From: Oceaniglobus trochenteri
GTDB taxonomy: Bacteria > Pseudomonadota > Alphaproteobacteria > Rhodobacterales > Rhodobacteraceae
Assembly (NCBI RefSeq): GCF_020529025.1
Contig: NZ_JACNMM010000004.1
Coordinates: 248,001 to 312,000, forward strand
Length of the DNA stretch: 64,000 bases
Reading direction: 5' to 3'
Under the pieces are notes generated by a model. It was not told the origin of the DNA and searched no databases. It was given only the letters and a program-made list of their open reading frames with translations. Within the stretch, counting starts at the first letter, position 1. Each line of letters starts with the position of its first letter. Positions 17,626-25,832 of this stretch are shown piece after piece. The translations under genes were made by a program, and so were the position numbers.

Positions 17626-18645
17626 TTACTGCAACACCTTCGCGTTCCATTCGGCCAGCCAGTTCTCGCGCTGGTCCAGGATCACGTCGGCCGGGATCAG
17701 ATCGAGGCTGTTGGCGGTTTCCGCACCATAGGTCAGGTTCTCGGCGATTTCGTCGCTCACTTCGACCTCGGCGTTCGCCGGGCTGTCGACCAGTGCTTCG
17801 GCCAGGGCCTTCTGGATGTCGGTGGAGAGCCAGAAATCCATGAACTGAAGGGCCAGATCCTCGTTTCCGTTGTCCTTGGTCATGACCATGACGTTCATGC
17901 CGCCGGTCTGCCCCTCTTTCGGGGTGGCCCAGGCCAGGGGCAAGCCGCTGTCCTTGAACTGACCCCAGGCGAAGCGGCCCACGGGGGCGGCCCAGATCTC
18001 TTCCTGCTGCATCAGCTGGGCCAGCTGGGACGAGCGGACATAGAAGGTCACGATGTCGTCGGCATGGTCGGCCACGGCCTGGATGGGTGCGGCCAGCGAC
18101 GGGTCGGTGTCGCCCATGGCCTTGCCGATCATGTGCAGCGTGGGCGGGCCCTGGTTGGTGGTCACATCGGGCAGGGCCACGTTGCCGGCCAGTTCGGGGC
18201 CCAGCAGATCGGCCCAGGAATCGACGCTGTCGATCATGTCGGAACGATAGACGATCGAGGTGGCATAGAAGGTATATCCGACGGCCATGTTGTCGCCGAT
18301 GGGATCTTTCGCCAGATCATAGAGCTTGTCGTAGCTTTCCAGCTTGCTCACGTCGATGGGCTGCAACAGGCCCTTGCGGGCGGCGGCCAGGGCATCGTGG
18401 GTCGACACCACGGCCATGTCGATCACCGGGCTGGCGGCGTTGGCCTCGATCTTGGCCATACGCTCGACCGAGTTGCCGGTTTCCACGACAAGTTCGCAAT
18501 CGCAGATCGCCTCGAAGGGGTCATAGACCAGTTCCTTGAACTCGTCTTGGGCGAAGGAATAAACCGAAATGGTCAGGGTCCGGTCCTGGGCCTGGGCGCC
18601 GGTGGCGATCAGGGCCGCGGCGGTGGTGCAAAGCAGTTTCTTCAT
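17626..18645 (-). CDS. ABC transporter periplasmic binding protein (PotD/spermidine-putrescine type)
   Basis: The 339-residue protein starts with a Sec signal (MKKLLCTTAAALIATGAQA, cleavage after QAQ). It belongs to the extracellular solute-binding family 1/8 group that includes PotD and AfuA, with blocks FEAICDCELVVETGN and DVTTNQGPPTLHMIG. Its start is one base from the lacI stop and a GGAG site lies inside the end of lacI, so it is co-transcribed with the regulator. The neighbouring nucleoside hydrolase and adenase suggest it binds purine nucleosides. The family itself does not prove this. Confidence 0.88.
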   Translation of the reverse strand: MKKLLCTTAAALIATGAQAQDRTLTISVYSFAQDEFKELVYDPFEAICDCELVVETGNSVERMAKIEANAASPVIDMAVVSTHDALAAARKGLLQPIDVSKLESYDKLYDLAKDPIGDNMAVGYTFYATSIVYRSDMIDSVDSWADLLGPELAGNVALPDVTTNQGPPTLHMIGKAMGDTDPSLAAPIQAVADHADDIVTFYVRSSQLAQLMQQEEIWAAPVGRFAWGQFKDSGLPLAWATPKEGQTGGMNVMVMTKDNGNEDLALQFMDFWLSTDIQKALAEALVDSPANAEVEVSDEIAENLTYGAETANSLDLIPADVILDQRENWLAEWNAKVLQ

Positions 18646-18646
18646 C

Positions 18647-19603
18647 TCATGTCTCCGTGTTGGGGTTGGGGGCCGGTGCGGTTGAACCGCGCCTTGTGAG
18701 GGTCATGGGAAAAATCCTCTCGTGCGGGGCGGGGGCGCCGCCCAGTTGGGCGGCAAGGCTGGCAATGGCGGCCCCGGCGATGGCCTGGGTATCCTGGGCC
18801 ACGGTGGTCAGCGCGGGGGTGATGGCGCGCCCGAAGGCGTGGTCGTCGAAGCCGATCACGCTGACATCGTCGGGCACGCGACGGCCGCTTCGGTGCAGGG
18901 TGGTCAGCGCGGTCAGGGCGTGCAGATCAGAGGTGGCGATGATGCCGGTCGCCCGGGTGGCGGCGATATCCCCGCCATCCTCAAGCCACAGGGTTTCGGC
19001 CTGCATCTGCGGCGTCAGGGCCGCGCGCATCCCCGCGATCCGGTCGCTTTGAACCAGCGATTGGCGGCTTTCGCCCAGGAACAGCAGGTGGCGATGCCCC
19101 AGGTCGGCCAGATGCGCGACGGCCAGCGCGCCGCCGCCGCGATGGTCCGATGCGGCGGTGTTGCCGGGGGTCGAGGCGGTGTCGATCACCGCGACGGGCA
19201 GGTCCATCGCCATCAGCCGCGTGCCGCGCCGGGGCACCAGGACGATGCCGTCGGCGCCCTGCCGTTCAAGTCGGCGCAGGGCGTCGGTCTGGGTGCCGGT
19301 GTCGCCACGCGAATCCGCGATCAGCACGCCGAACCCCGCGGCCGCGGCGGCGGATTCGACCGCCTGGGCAATGGCCGGAAACAGGGGGTTCGACAGATCG
19401 GGCAGCACCAGCCCGATGACCCCGCTGCGCCCCGTGCGCAGGGCGCGGGCCTGGGGGCTGGGGCGATACTCCATGGCAAGGGCGGTGGCGCGAATCCGGT
19501 CGCGCAGGGCAGGCGACACGCGGCCCCGCCCGGTCAGCGCGTTTGACACGGTGGCGGCCGAAACCCCCAGTTCGTTCGCGATGTCTTGCAGGCGTGGCTG
19601 CAC
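18647..19603 (-). CDS. LacI family transcriptional regulator
   Basis: A 318-residue LacI/GalR regulator. The N-terminal helix-turn-helix reads LQDIANELGVSAATVSNALTGRGRVSP at residues 5-30, followed by the hinge region and a periplasmic-binding-like sensor domain (GVIGLVLPDLSNPLF, DDVSVIGFDDHAFG). The start is GTG 19603 with GGGGGA just upstream. As the first gene before the nucleoside ABC operon, and with a palindrome at its own start site, it probably autoregulates and is released by a purine nucleoside or base. That ligand is inference. Confidence 0.93.
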   Translation of the reverse strand: MQPRLQDIANELGVSAATVSNALTGRGRVSPALRDRIRATALAMEYRPSPQARALRTGRSGVIGLVLPDLSNPLFPAIAQAVESAAAAAGFGVLIADSRGDTGTQTDALRRLERQGADGIVLVPRRGTRLMAMDLPVAVIDTASTPGNTAASDHRGGGALAVAHLADLGHRHLLFLGESRQSLVQSDRIAGMRAALTPQMQAETLWLEDGGDIAATRATGIIATSDLHALTALTTLHRSGRRVPDDVSVIGFDDHAFGRAITPALTTVAQDTQAIAGAAIASLAAQLGGAPAPHERIFPMTLTRRGSTAPAPNPNTET

Positions 19604-19612
19604 GAAATCCCC

Positions 19613-19659
19613 CGATTAATCGTTAAAGCAAATTGCGTTGCCGGGGGCGATTCTGTCAA
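19613..19659 (-). promoter_or_regulatory. Promoter and probable operator of the LacI-led operon
   Basis: On the minus strand, TTGACA (19659-19654) is followed after 18 bases by CAATTT (19635-19630), a plausible -35/-10 pair. A 10-bp perfect palindrome, CGATTAATCG (19622-19613), sits where transcription should start, just before the ribosome site of lacI. This layout suits autorepression of the operon by the LacI-type regulator. Confidence 0.5.
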
Positions 19660-19671
19660 GCGGCGATTGCG

Positions 19672-21582
19672 TCAGGGGGTGGGGGCCGACATCAGTTGTT
19701 CGGGCAGCCAGGTCGCCAGCCCCGGAAAGGCCACCAGGATCGCCACCATCACCACCATGATCGCAAACATCGGAATCGCGGTGCGGGCGATATAGGTGAT
19801 GTCGTGTTTCGTCATGCCCTGCAGCACGAAGAGGTTGAACCCGATGGGCGGCGTGATCTGCGCCATTTCCACCACCACCACGATGAAGATGCCGAACCAC
19901 ACAAGATCGATCCCCGCGGCGCGGATCATCGGTTCGATGATCGCCATGGTCAGCACCACCGCCGAGATCCCGTCAAGAAACATGCCGATGATGATGTAGA
20001 ACACGGTCAGCGCGGCAATCAGGGCGATGGGCGACAGATCGAAGGTGGCGATCCAGGCGGCCAAGGCGCGCGGCAGACCGGTGAAGCCCATGGACAGCGA
20101 CAGGAAAGCCGCGCCCATGAGGATCAGCGCGATCATCGCGCTGGTGCGGGTGGCGCCCAGCAGCGATTCGATGAAATTTTCGCGGGAAAGCGAGCCCTGG
20201 AGCAACGCCAGCACCAACGCGCCGACAACCCCGAAGGCCGCCGCCTCGGTCGCGGTGGCGTATCCGGTGTACATCGACCCGATGACGACAAAGACCAGCG
20301 CGATCACGGGGATCAGCAGGGTCGAATTCTTCAGGGCGGCCACAAAGCCGATTTTCGCTTCGGGTTCGGGGCGCTGGTGGGGTTTCAGGAAATACCAGGC
20401 GACGATGTAAAGCATGAACATTCCCGCCAGCACGAGGCCCGGAAGAACACCGGCCATGAACAGCTTGGTGATGCTTTCGCGCACGGTCACGCCATAGACG
20501 ATCAGGGTCAGCGACGGCGGGATCATCAGCCCCAGGGTGGCCGCGCCGGCAAGGGTTCCAATGGTCATGAACTCGGGGTAGCCGCGGGCGCGCAGCTCTG
20601 GGATGGACATTTTGCCGACGGTGGTCAGCGTCGCGGCCGAACTGCCCGACACGGCGGCAAAGACGGTGCAGCCGACGACATTGGTGTGCAGAAGCCCCCC
20701 GGGAATGCGCGCCATCCAGGGGGCCAGCCCCTTGAACATATCCTCGGAAAGCCTTGTGCGGTAAAGGATTTCGCCCATCCAGATGAACAGGGGCAGGGCG
20801 GTCAGGGTCCAACTGCTGGCCCCGGTCCATACGGTGATGATCATGGCATTCCCGGGATCGCGCGTCGTGAAACCGATCATCCCGATATAGGCGACCCCGA
20901 ACAGCGCCAGCCCCACCCAAAGCCCGGTGCCCAGCAGGAAGAACAGCACGAAAAGGAAGATCCCGATCTTCAGCGCCACGGCGTCACGGTCAAACCCGGT
21001 CATCATTTGCGCCGCACCATAGGCGGCCAGCAGAACGGCGGCGGCCAGCGCGATGCGTGAGAGGCGCGAGGCGAAGGGGCCGCTGTCCCACGCGCCATCA
21101 TCCTCGACACCCTGCCATTCGGTCAGCAGCAGGCGCACCACATTGTCCACCAGCGCCACGGCGAAGATCACCGCGCCGATGGCCATGAAGGTTTGCGGCA
21201 TCCACAGGGGCGTGGCATCCTGGCCTTGGGATATGTCGTTGATCTTGTAGGACAATCGCGTCGCCTTGACGGCATACCACGCCAGGAAGCAACCTGCGAC
21301 GGCGGCCAGCGTGTAACACCAGATCTCGACCGCCCGCCGCCAGCGCCCGGCGGTGTTCACGAAAAGCGACACCCGGATGTGGGCGGCGTTGTTGAAGGTA
21401 TAGGCCATGGCCAGAAACGACGTGGCCGCCATGGCATAGCCGGCATATTGCGCGCCGCCCTTGAACAGAAGGCCCATCCAGCGGGCCACCATCTGCACGA
21501 TCACCAGCCCCAGAATGGCCAGCAGGGCAAGTGCGGCAGCATAGCCCGAGGACAGGTAAAGACGGTCAAGAGCGTTGCGCAT
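19672..21582 (-). CDS. TRAP transporter fused permease (DctQ-DctM)
   Basis: The 636-residue membrane protein fuses the small TRAP subunit (DctQ, about residues 1-165, four helices, ending near LTEWQGVED) to the large subunit (DctM, about residues 200-636, around 12 helices). DctM blocks include GTGLWVGLALFGVAYIGM, FIWMGEILYRTRLSEDMFKGLAPW and PPIGFNLFVLQG. TRAP systems import organic acids using a sodium or proton gradient. It follows its DctP-type binding protein with a hairpin in the gap. Fused DctQM forms are known. Substrate unknown. Confidence 0.95.
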   Translation of the reverse strand: MRNALDRLYLSSGYAAALALLAILGLVIVQMVARWMGLLFKGGAQYAGYAMAATSFLAMAYTFNNAAHIRVSLFVNTAGRWRRAVEIWCYTLAAVAGCFLAWYAVKATRLSYKINDISQGQDATPLWMPQTFMAIGAVIFAVALVDNVVRLLLTEWQGVEDDGAWDSGPFASRLSRIALAAAVLLAAYGAAQMMTGFDRDAVALKIGIFLFVLFFLLGTGLWVGLALFGVAYIGMIGFTTRDPGNAMIITVWTGASSWTLTALPLFIWMGEILYRTRLSEDMFKGLAPWMARIPGGLLHTNVVGCTVFAAVSGSSAATLTTVGKMSIPELRARGYPEFMTIGTLAGAATLGLMIPPSLTLIVYGVTVRESITKLFMAGVLPGLVLAGMFMLYIVAWYFLKPHQRPEPEAKIGFVAALKNSTLLIPVIALVFVVIGSMYTGYATATEAAAFGVVGALVLALLQGSLSRENFIESLLGATRTSAMIALILMGAAFLSLSMGFTGLPRALAAWIATFDLSPIALIAALTVFYIIIGMFLDGISAVVLTMAIIEPMIRAAGIDLVWFGIFIVVVVEMAQITPPIGFNLFVLQGMTKHDITYIARTAIPMFAIMVVMVAILVAFPGLATWLPEQLMSAPTP

Positions 21583-21634
21583 GAAGTCTCCCGGCGCGCC
21601 CCGCAGGCCGCGTGATTGTAAGAGCGAAATGCGA

Positions 21635-21654
21635 CCGCCCCCGTGAGGGGGCGG
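21635..21654 (-). other. Intercistronic hairpin between TRAP binding protein and permease
   Basis: A perfect 8-bp stem, CCGCCCCC (21635-21642) with GGGGGCGG (21647-21654) and a GTGA tetraloop, lies 17 bases after the binding-protein stop. There is no U-tract. It is likely to shield the binding-protein message from 3' decay or to reduce permease expression. Confidence 0.65.
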
Positions 21655-21671
21655 AAGCGATGAGCGGTGGT

Positions 21672-22640
21672 TTACTTGCGGTAGGCGTCAACGATGGCGC
21701 GGCCGTCGTCGCCCGCGCTTTCCAGCCATTCGTCGGTCATGGTGGCGCCGATTTCCTGAAGGTCGGCGGCCAGCTGTTCGCCCGGTTCGGCCACGGTCAT
21801 GCCGCCTTCGGCCAGTTGGTCAAGGAAGCCGCCGGCCAGCTTGGCGGCGGTCTCGCTTCCGCGCGCTTCGGCCTTTGCGGCCTCGTCCAGCAGGCACTTG
21901 CGCGATTCGTCGGACAGGCCGGCCAGGGCATCGCTGTTCACGAAAACCGTGTTGCGCGGCAGCCAGGCCTTGGCATCGTAGAAGTGGGTCAGATCCTCCC
22001 AGGCCTTTTCATCCACTCCGGTCGACCCGGACGAGATGAAGGCCGACACCACGCCGGTTGCCAGCGCCTGCTTCAGTTCCGCCGCCTCGATCTGGGTGGG
22101 GACCATCCCGGCCAGTTCGGCCACCCGCGCGGTGGCGGCGTTGTAGGCGCGGAACTTCACGCCCTGCACATCGTCCAGGCTGTTGACTTCCTTGGCGAAA
22201 TACAGCCCCTGCGCGGGCCAGGGCACCGAATAGAGCGGTGTCATGTTCTGGGCGTTCATCACCTTGGTCAGGGTCGGCTTGGCCGCATCGCGCAGCTTGT
22301 CGCTGGCCTCGAACGAGGTGGCCAGGAAGGGCACGGAATCATAGCCGAAGACCGGGTTCTCATTCGCATGGGCCGACAGCAGGCGTTCGCCGATCTGCGC
22401 CTCGCCCACCTGCACGGCGCGCTTGATCTCGTCGCCCTTGAACAGCGACCCGCCCGCGTGAATGGTGATGTTCAGGTCACCGCCCGAACATTCGCGCACG
22501 GCGTCCACGAAGATCTGCGCGTTCTCGGTGTGATAGTTGTCGGCCGGGTATGCCATGGGCATGTCCCAGTTTTCGGCATGGGCGGCGGTCGTGGCCAGGG
22601 TGGCGACGGATGCGGCAAGCGCGGTTTTCAGAAACGACAT
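21672..22640 (-). CDS. TRAP transporter periplasmic binding protein (DctP type)
   Basis: The 322-residue protein has a Sec signal (MSFLKTALAASVATLATTAAHA) and the DctP family pattern: GDLNITIHAGGSLFKGDEIKRAVQVGEAQIGE, with the conserved Arg-containing block GVKFRAYNAATARVAELAGMVPTQIEAAELKQAL. It captures an organic acid in the periplasm and delivers it to the fused permease. The upstream dehydrogenase and DUF1638 genes give the only substrate clue and are not decisive. Confidence 0.93.
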   Translation of the reverse strand: MSFLKTALAASVATLATTAAHAENWDMPMAYPADNYHTENAQIFVDAVRECSGGDLNITIHAGGSLFKGDEIKRAVQVGEAQIGERLLSAHANENPVFGYDSVPFLATSFEASDKLRDAAKPTLTKVMNAQNMTPLYSVPWPAQGLYFAKEVNSLDDVQGVKFRAYNAATARVAELAGMVPTQIEAAELKQALATGVVSAFISSGSTGVDEKAWEDLTHFYDAKAWLPRNTVFVNSDALAGLSDESRKCLLDEAAKAEARGSETAAKLAGGFLDQLAEGGMTVAEPGEQLAADLQEIGATMTDEWLESAGDDGRAIVDAYRK

Positions 22641-22753
22641 TCTGTTTTCCTCTCTGGTCTGCGCCCCGGTGTATCCCGGGGTCGCGGGGCAGGGCGCATG
22701 GCCCCTCGGGGGCGCAGTTTAACGGCTTTTGTTCGAATGCCAATGATCGCGTT

Positions 22754-23776
22754 TCAGGGTTGTTCCAGCAGGCATTTCACCCCGTCCCGGGCCTTTGCTC
22801 GCGTGATTGCGGCATCGAATTCGGCCAATGGCAGGCGGTGGCTGATCAGGGGCCCGGGATCGACGGCGCCCGATTCGATCAGCGCGATGGTTTCAGGCCA
22901 AAGGCCCGGGCTTCCCAGCACGCCGCGCAGGGTCAGATCGCCGATGACCAGCGGGTCGAAATCCATCATGGTGCGGCGTCCGCCGAACAGGCCCAGCAGG
23001 GCAAGGGTGCCGCCGGGCGACAGGCCCGCGATGGCGGCTTGCACGGCCTCGGGGCGGCCCGTCGCCTCAAGCGCGTGGGCATGGGGCGGCAAATCGGGCG
23101 TCGCGTCGCGTATATTGAAACACTGCGCCGCGCCAAGATCGCGCGCCAGCGTAAGGCGGGCGGAATCGGCCCCCACCAAGGCAACCGGCCCCAGGCCAAG
23201 CGCCCGCGCCACCAGCAATGCCAGAAGGCCGATGGGCCCGTCGCCGTGGATGACCAGCGCATCGCCCGCCACGGCCCCCGACTTGCGCACCCCGTTCAGC
23301 GCCACCGCCGTTGGTTCCACCAGCGCGGCGCTGGCGGGCGGGACGTGATCGGCGACGCGGTGCAGGGCGCGGGCCGGCATCGCGATGAACCGGGCAAAAC
23401 CGCCGTCGCGGTTCAGGATGCCCGTCTCGGTAAGGTCGGGGCAGATGTGGTAGGCGCCCGCGCGGCACCGCGCGCAGGTGCCGCAGCCCACCGAACATTC
23501 CCCCACCACCTGCTGGCCGGGGGAAAAGCCGGTCACGCCCGCGCCGGTGCTTTCCACCACCCCGGCCCATTCGTGGCCCGGCACGATGGGATAGCGCGCC
23601 CGCCCGCTGCGCAGGTAGGGCGCCGTGCCTTCGTAAAGTTCGATGTCGGTGCCGCAGATCCCCGTGGCCCGCACCCGGATCAGCACATCGCCCGTGGCCG
23701 GGGCGGGCCGGGGCAGATCGCACAGCCGGGCCACATGGGGCGCCTCAAGCCGGATTGCGGGCATGGTTTCAGCCAT
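22754..23776 (-). CDS. Zinc-dependent alcohol/polyol dehydrogenase (MDR family)
   Basis: A 340-residue medium-chain dehydrogenase. The catalytic zinc region includes GICGTDIELYEG and GHEWAGVV. The structural zinc site has four cysteines in CSVGCGTCARCRAGAYHIC. A Rossmann fold follows (DGPIGLLALLVARALG). I chose ATG 23776, which overlaps the DUF1638 stop by eight bases; ATG 23764 is the alternative. The subfamily resembles sorbitol or threonine dehydrogenases. It is in one operon with DUF1638 and the TRAP transporter, so it may oxidise the imported compound or a derivative. Confidence 0.85.
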   Translation of the reverse strand: MAETMPAIRLEAPHVARLCDLPRPAPATGDVLIRVRATGICGTDIELYEGTAPYLRSGRARYPIVPGHEWAGVVESTGAGVTGFSPGQQVVGECSVGCGTCARCRAGAYHICPDLTETGILNRDGGFARFIAMPARALHRVADHVPPASAALVEPTAVALNGVRKSGAVAGDALVIHGDGPIGLLALLVARALGLGPVALVGADSARLTLARDLGAAQCFNIRDATPDLPPHAHALEATGRPEAVQAAIAGLSPGGTLALLGLFGGRRTMMDFDPLVIGDLTLRGVLGSPGLWPETIALIESGAVDPGPLISHRLPLAEFDAAITRAKARDGVKCLLEQP

Positions 23777-24419
23777 CCTGCGCGACCTTGCCCAGAACGC
23801 CCGCCAGATCGCCATAGCCGGTAAAGCGCCGCTCGAATTCCAGCCCCAGCCGCCGGGCGCAGTCCTCGGCGCGGGCGGTCAGGTCGGGGTTGTCGGTCTG
23901 TGCCTGGTAGATCAGCTTGGTGTAGTTGCCGAAGATCATCTCGCGCAGCTCGGGGTGGCGGTCCAGGCCCATGGGCCGCCAGACGAAGGCATCGAACTGT
24001 CGCACCAGGAAATCGGTGAGATAGAAACAGGTGAATTCGTCCTCGGCCCGTTCGACGAAGCCATCGACCCCTTCATAGAAGGCATAGCAATGGGGCCCGG
24101 CCACCATCTCCACCCCCATTTCGGCACAGGCGGCCTGCAAATGGCCGCCGGTGCCGCAATCGGCGTAGACCACGAAGATCGTTTCATAATCGGCGCGGTT
24201 TCTGGCCACCGTGGCGCGTACGGCATCGGTGATCCGGTCGGGGTGGTTGTGCAGGATCGCGGGCAGGCAGGTCAGATCCAGGTGATCCCAGCGGTTCGCC
24301 CGTTTCAGCGCCATGATCTCGCGCGCAAGGGCACCGCATGCGATCAGCAGAACCCGCCCCTTGCCGCTGGCCTTCAGGCCATTTTCGGTCAGCGTGGCGT
24401 CGTCGGGGAGCACTGACAC
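23769..24419 (-). CDS. DUF1638 family protein
   Basis: The 216-residue product matches my memory of DUF1638 proteins: an N-terminal VLLIACGALAREI block, then IFVVYADCGTGGHLQAAC, and the acidic block EDEFTCFYLTDFLVRQFDAF. Function is not established; relatives often lie near corrinoid methyltransferase genes. I chose GTG 24419 because AGGAAGG lies eight bases upstream. An upstream in-frame ATG at 24479 would abut the divergent gene and leave no promoter. The gene heads the operon with the dehydrogenase and TRAP genes. Confidence 0.75.
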   Translation of the reverse strand: MSVLPDDATLTENGLKASGKGRVLLIACGALAREIMALKRANRWDHLDLTCLPAILHNHPDRITDAVRATVARNRADYETIFVVYADCGTGGHLQAACAEMGVEMVAGPHCYAFYEGVDGFVERAEDEFTCFYLTDFLVRQFDAFVWRPMGLDRHPELREMIFGNYTKLIYQAQTDNPDLTARAEDCARRLGLEFERRFTGYGDLAGVLGKVAQDG

Positions 24420-24480
24420 AATTCTGACCTTCCTGTGCAATGGATGAAATGGCGTTGTGCGAAGGGCCACGGAGGACATT

Positions 24481-25029
24481 ATGGCAGTCACGTCCAAGTT
24501 CAACAACCGATCGAGGCAAGCCATGACACGACGCGATCCCACCCCATCCGCGGGCGCCTTGCCCCCGATGAACCGTGACACACTTGTGGCGATGCTGCTG
24601 GCCGGTGCCGCTGCGACCGTCGCCTTCGACATCTGGGGCCAGGCGCTTGCGCCGATGCTGGGGCTGGGCAACCTGGCCCCCGAGGGCCTGGCGCGCAGCC
24701 TTTTGGGCAAGCTGGGCCTGCCCAACGGCAGACCGGCGGGCCATGTGATGCACCTGGTGCTGGTGGGGCTGATCGCCTATCCGCTGGGCTGGATGGTGGT
24801 CTTCCGCCCGATACAGCAGCGGGTCATGCCGGGGCTTCACCGCTTCGCCGCCTCGGCGATCTATGGATTTGGCCTGTGGGTGGTGGCAATCGGCGGCATT
24901 GCCGGGTTCGCCACGGGTGATATCTTCCTCAACTTCACGAAGATCGCCTGGGTCGCCCTTGTCGGGCATGTCCTTTACGGGGTCGTTCTGGTGGCGGCCC
25001 TGTCCTGGCTGGCCCGCCGGCGTGCCTAG
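24481..25029 (+). CDS. Predicted four-helix membrane protein of unknown function
   Basis: The 182-residue product has about four transmembrane helices (near residues 35-55, 95-115, 128-148 and 155-178) and a polar N-terminus. I do not recognise a named family. GGAGGA five bases before ATG 24481 supports this start; later ATGs at 24523 and 24571 are possible. It is divergent from DUF1638 and converges on the YbjQ gene, overlapping it by four bases at the ends. Confidence 0.7.
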   Translation: MAVTSKFNNRSRQAMTRRDPTPSAGALPPMNRDTLVAMLLAGAAATVAFDIWGQALAPMLGLGNLAPEGLARSLLGKLGLPNGRPAGHVMHLVLVGLIAYPLGWMVVFRPIQQRVMPGLHRFAASAIYGFGLWVVAIGGIAGFATGDIFLNFTKIAWVALVGHVLYGVVLVAALSWLARRRA

Positions 25030-25361
25030 CGCAGGCGCACGGCGGTGCCGTAGAACACGACCTCGGATGCCGCATTCATGATGGTCGAGGTTTCCATGCG
25101 GGTGCCGACGATGGCGTCGGCGTTCAGGCCCGCCGCCTCGGCCACCATCCTGTCGTAGGATTGTTCGCGGGCGGCGGCCAGAAGCTGGGCGTATTCCTTC
25201 ACCTCGCCACCCACGAGATTGCGCAGCGACGCGACGATGTCCGAGCCGATGTGTTTTGCCCGCACGGTCGAGCCGCGCACCAGGCCCAGAACCTCAACCA
25301 CCTCGCGCCCGGCGACGCCATCGGTGGTGGTGACGATGATGTCACTTTTCGATCTGGTCAT
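25026..25361 (-). CDS. YbjQ/UPF0145 family protein
   Basis: The 111-residue protein matches the YbjQ family. Features are the N-terminal VTTTDGVAGREVVEVLGLVRGSTVRAKHIG, the central AAREQSYDRMVAEAAGLNADAIVGTRMETS and a C-terminal YGTAVRL. Members form pentameric rings and their role is unclear; a heavy-metal-binding label is often attached without strong proof. Its start overlaps the end of the small membrane-protein gene upstream by about 20 bases, so they are coupled. Confidence 0.9.
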   Translation of the reverse strand: MTRSKSDIIVTTTDGVAGREVVEVLGLVRGSTVRAKHIGSDIVASLRNLVGGEVKEYAQLLAAAREQSYDRMVAEAAGLNADAIVGTRMETSTIMNAASEVVFYGTAVRLR

Positions 25362-25560
25362 AATGATCGTCCTCGCGGTTGTTCAAACGCTCGGCAATCA
25401 CGCGCCACAGCACCCAGGCCACAAGGGCAACAGGCACCAGAAGCAGCATCGCCGGAAAGGGCAGGGTCACCATGGCGGCCAGGAAAACCCCCAGCCACAC
25501 CGTCACCCCCGCCGCAACGGCGACACAGATCAGGATCAGCACAAGTCGGTCAAGCGGCAT
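25342..25560 (-). CDS. Small two-helix membrane protein
   Basis: A 72-residue protein with two hydrophobic segments (about residues 5-27 and 35-57) and a charged C-terminal tail (NNREDDHYDQIEK). It overlaps YbjQ and follows another small membrane-protein gene, so the three look like an operon. I do not recognise a family. The start at ATG 25560 is supported by an AGGAGT-like site just upstream in the minus direction. Confidence 0.6.
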   Translation of the reverse strand: MPLDRLVLILICVAVAAGVTVWLGVFLAAMVTLPFPAMLLLVPVALVAWVLWRVIAERLNNREDDHYDQIEK

Positions 25561-25613
25561 GGCGACAACTCCTTTGCCCATACATGGCAACGGGCCGCAC
25601 GATTTGGAAGGGG

Positions 25614-25805
25614 TCAGTCGGCCAGGCGCGCCGGGCGACGGGCGATGCGCACCAGAAGGATCACGACAATGGCCGAGGGCAGCAGCGCCAGCAGGCCATT
25701 GGCCAGAAGGGCTTCGTCGGCCGCAAGCACGGCCTTGAACAGCGCGGCAAAGGCAAAGGCGGCAAAGATCATGGCAACGCGCTTGAGAAAGAGGGCAATC
25801 GACAT
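25614..25805 (-). CDS. Small two-helix membrane protein
   Basis: The 63-residue product has two hydrophobic stretches (about residues 8-28 and 36-54) and a basic C-terminus (RIARRPARLAD). It lies 53 bases before a similar small membrane-protein gene and YbjQ. An upstream ATG at 25832 would add nine residues with two cysteines. No family recognised; coding status rests on open frame, composition and context. Confidence 0.5.
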   Translation of the reverse strand: MSIALFLKRVAMIFAAFAFAALFKAVLAADEALLANGLLALLPSAIVVILLVRIARRPARLAD

Positions 25806-25832
25806 CCGGCAACTCCGACACTGTTGGTTCAT

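Noticed and set aside
19633-21060. A 475-codon open frame on the plus strand
   Set aside because: Antisense to the TRAP permease; Asp/Gly/His/Gln-rich with no hydrophobic or motif structure.
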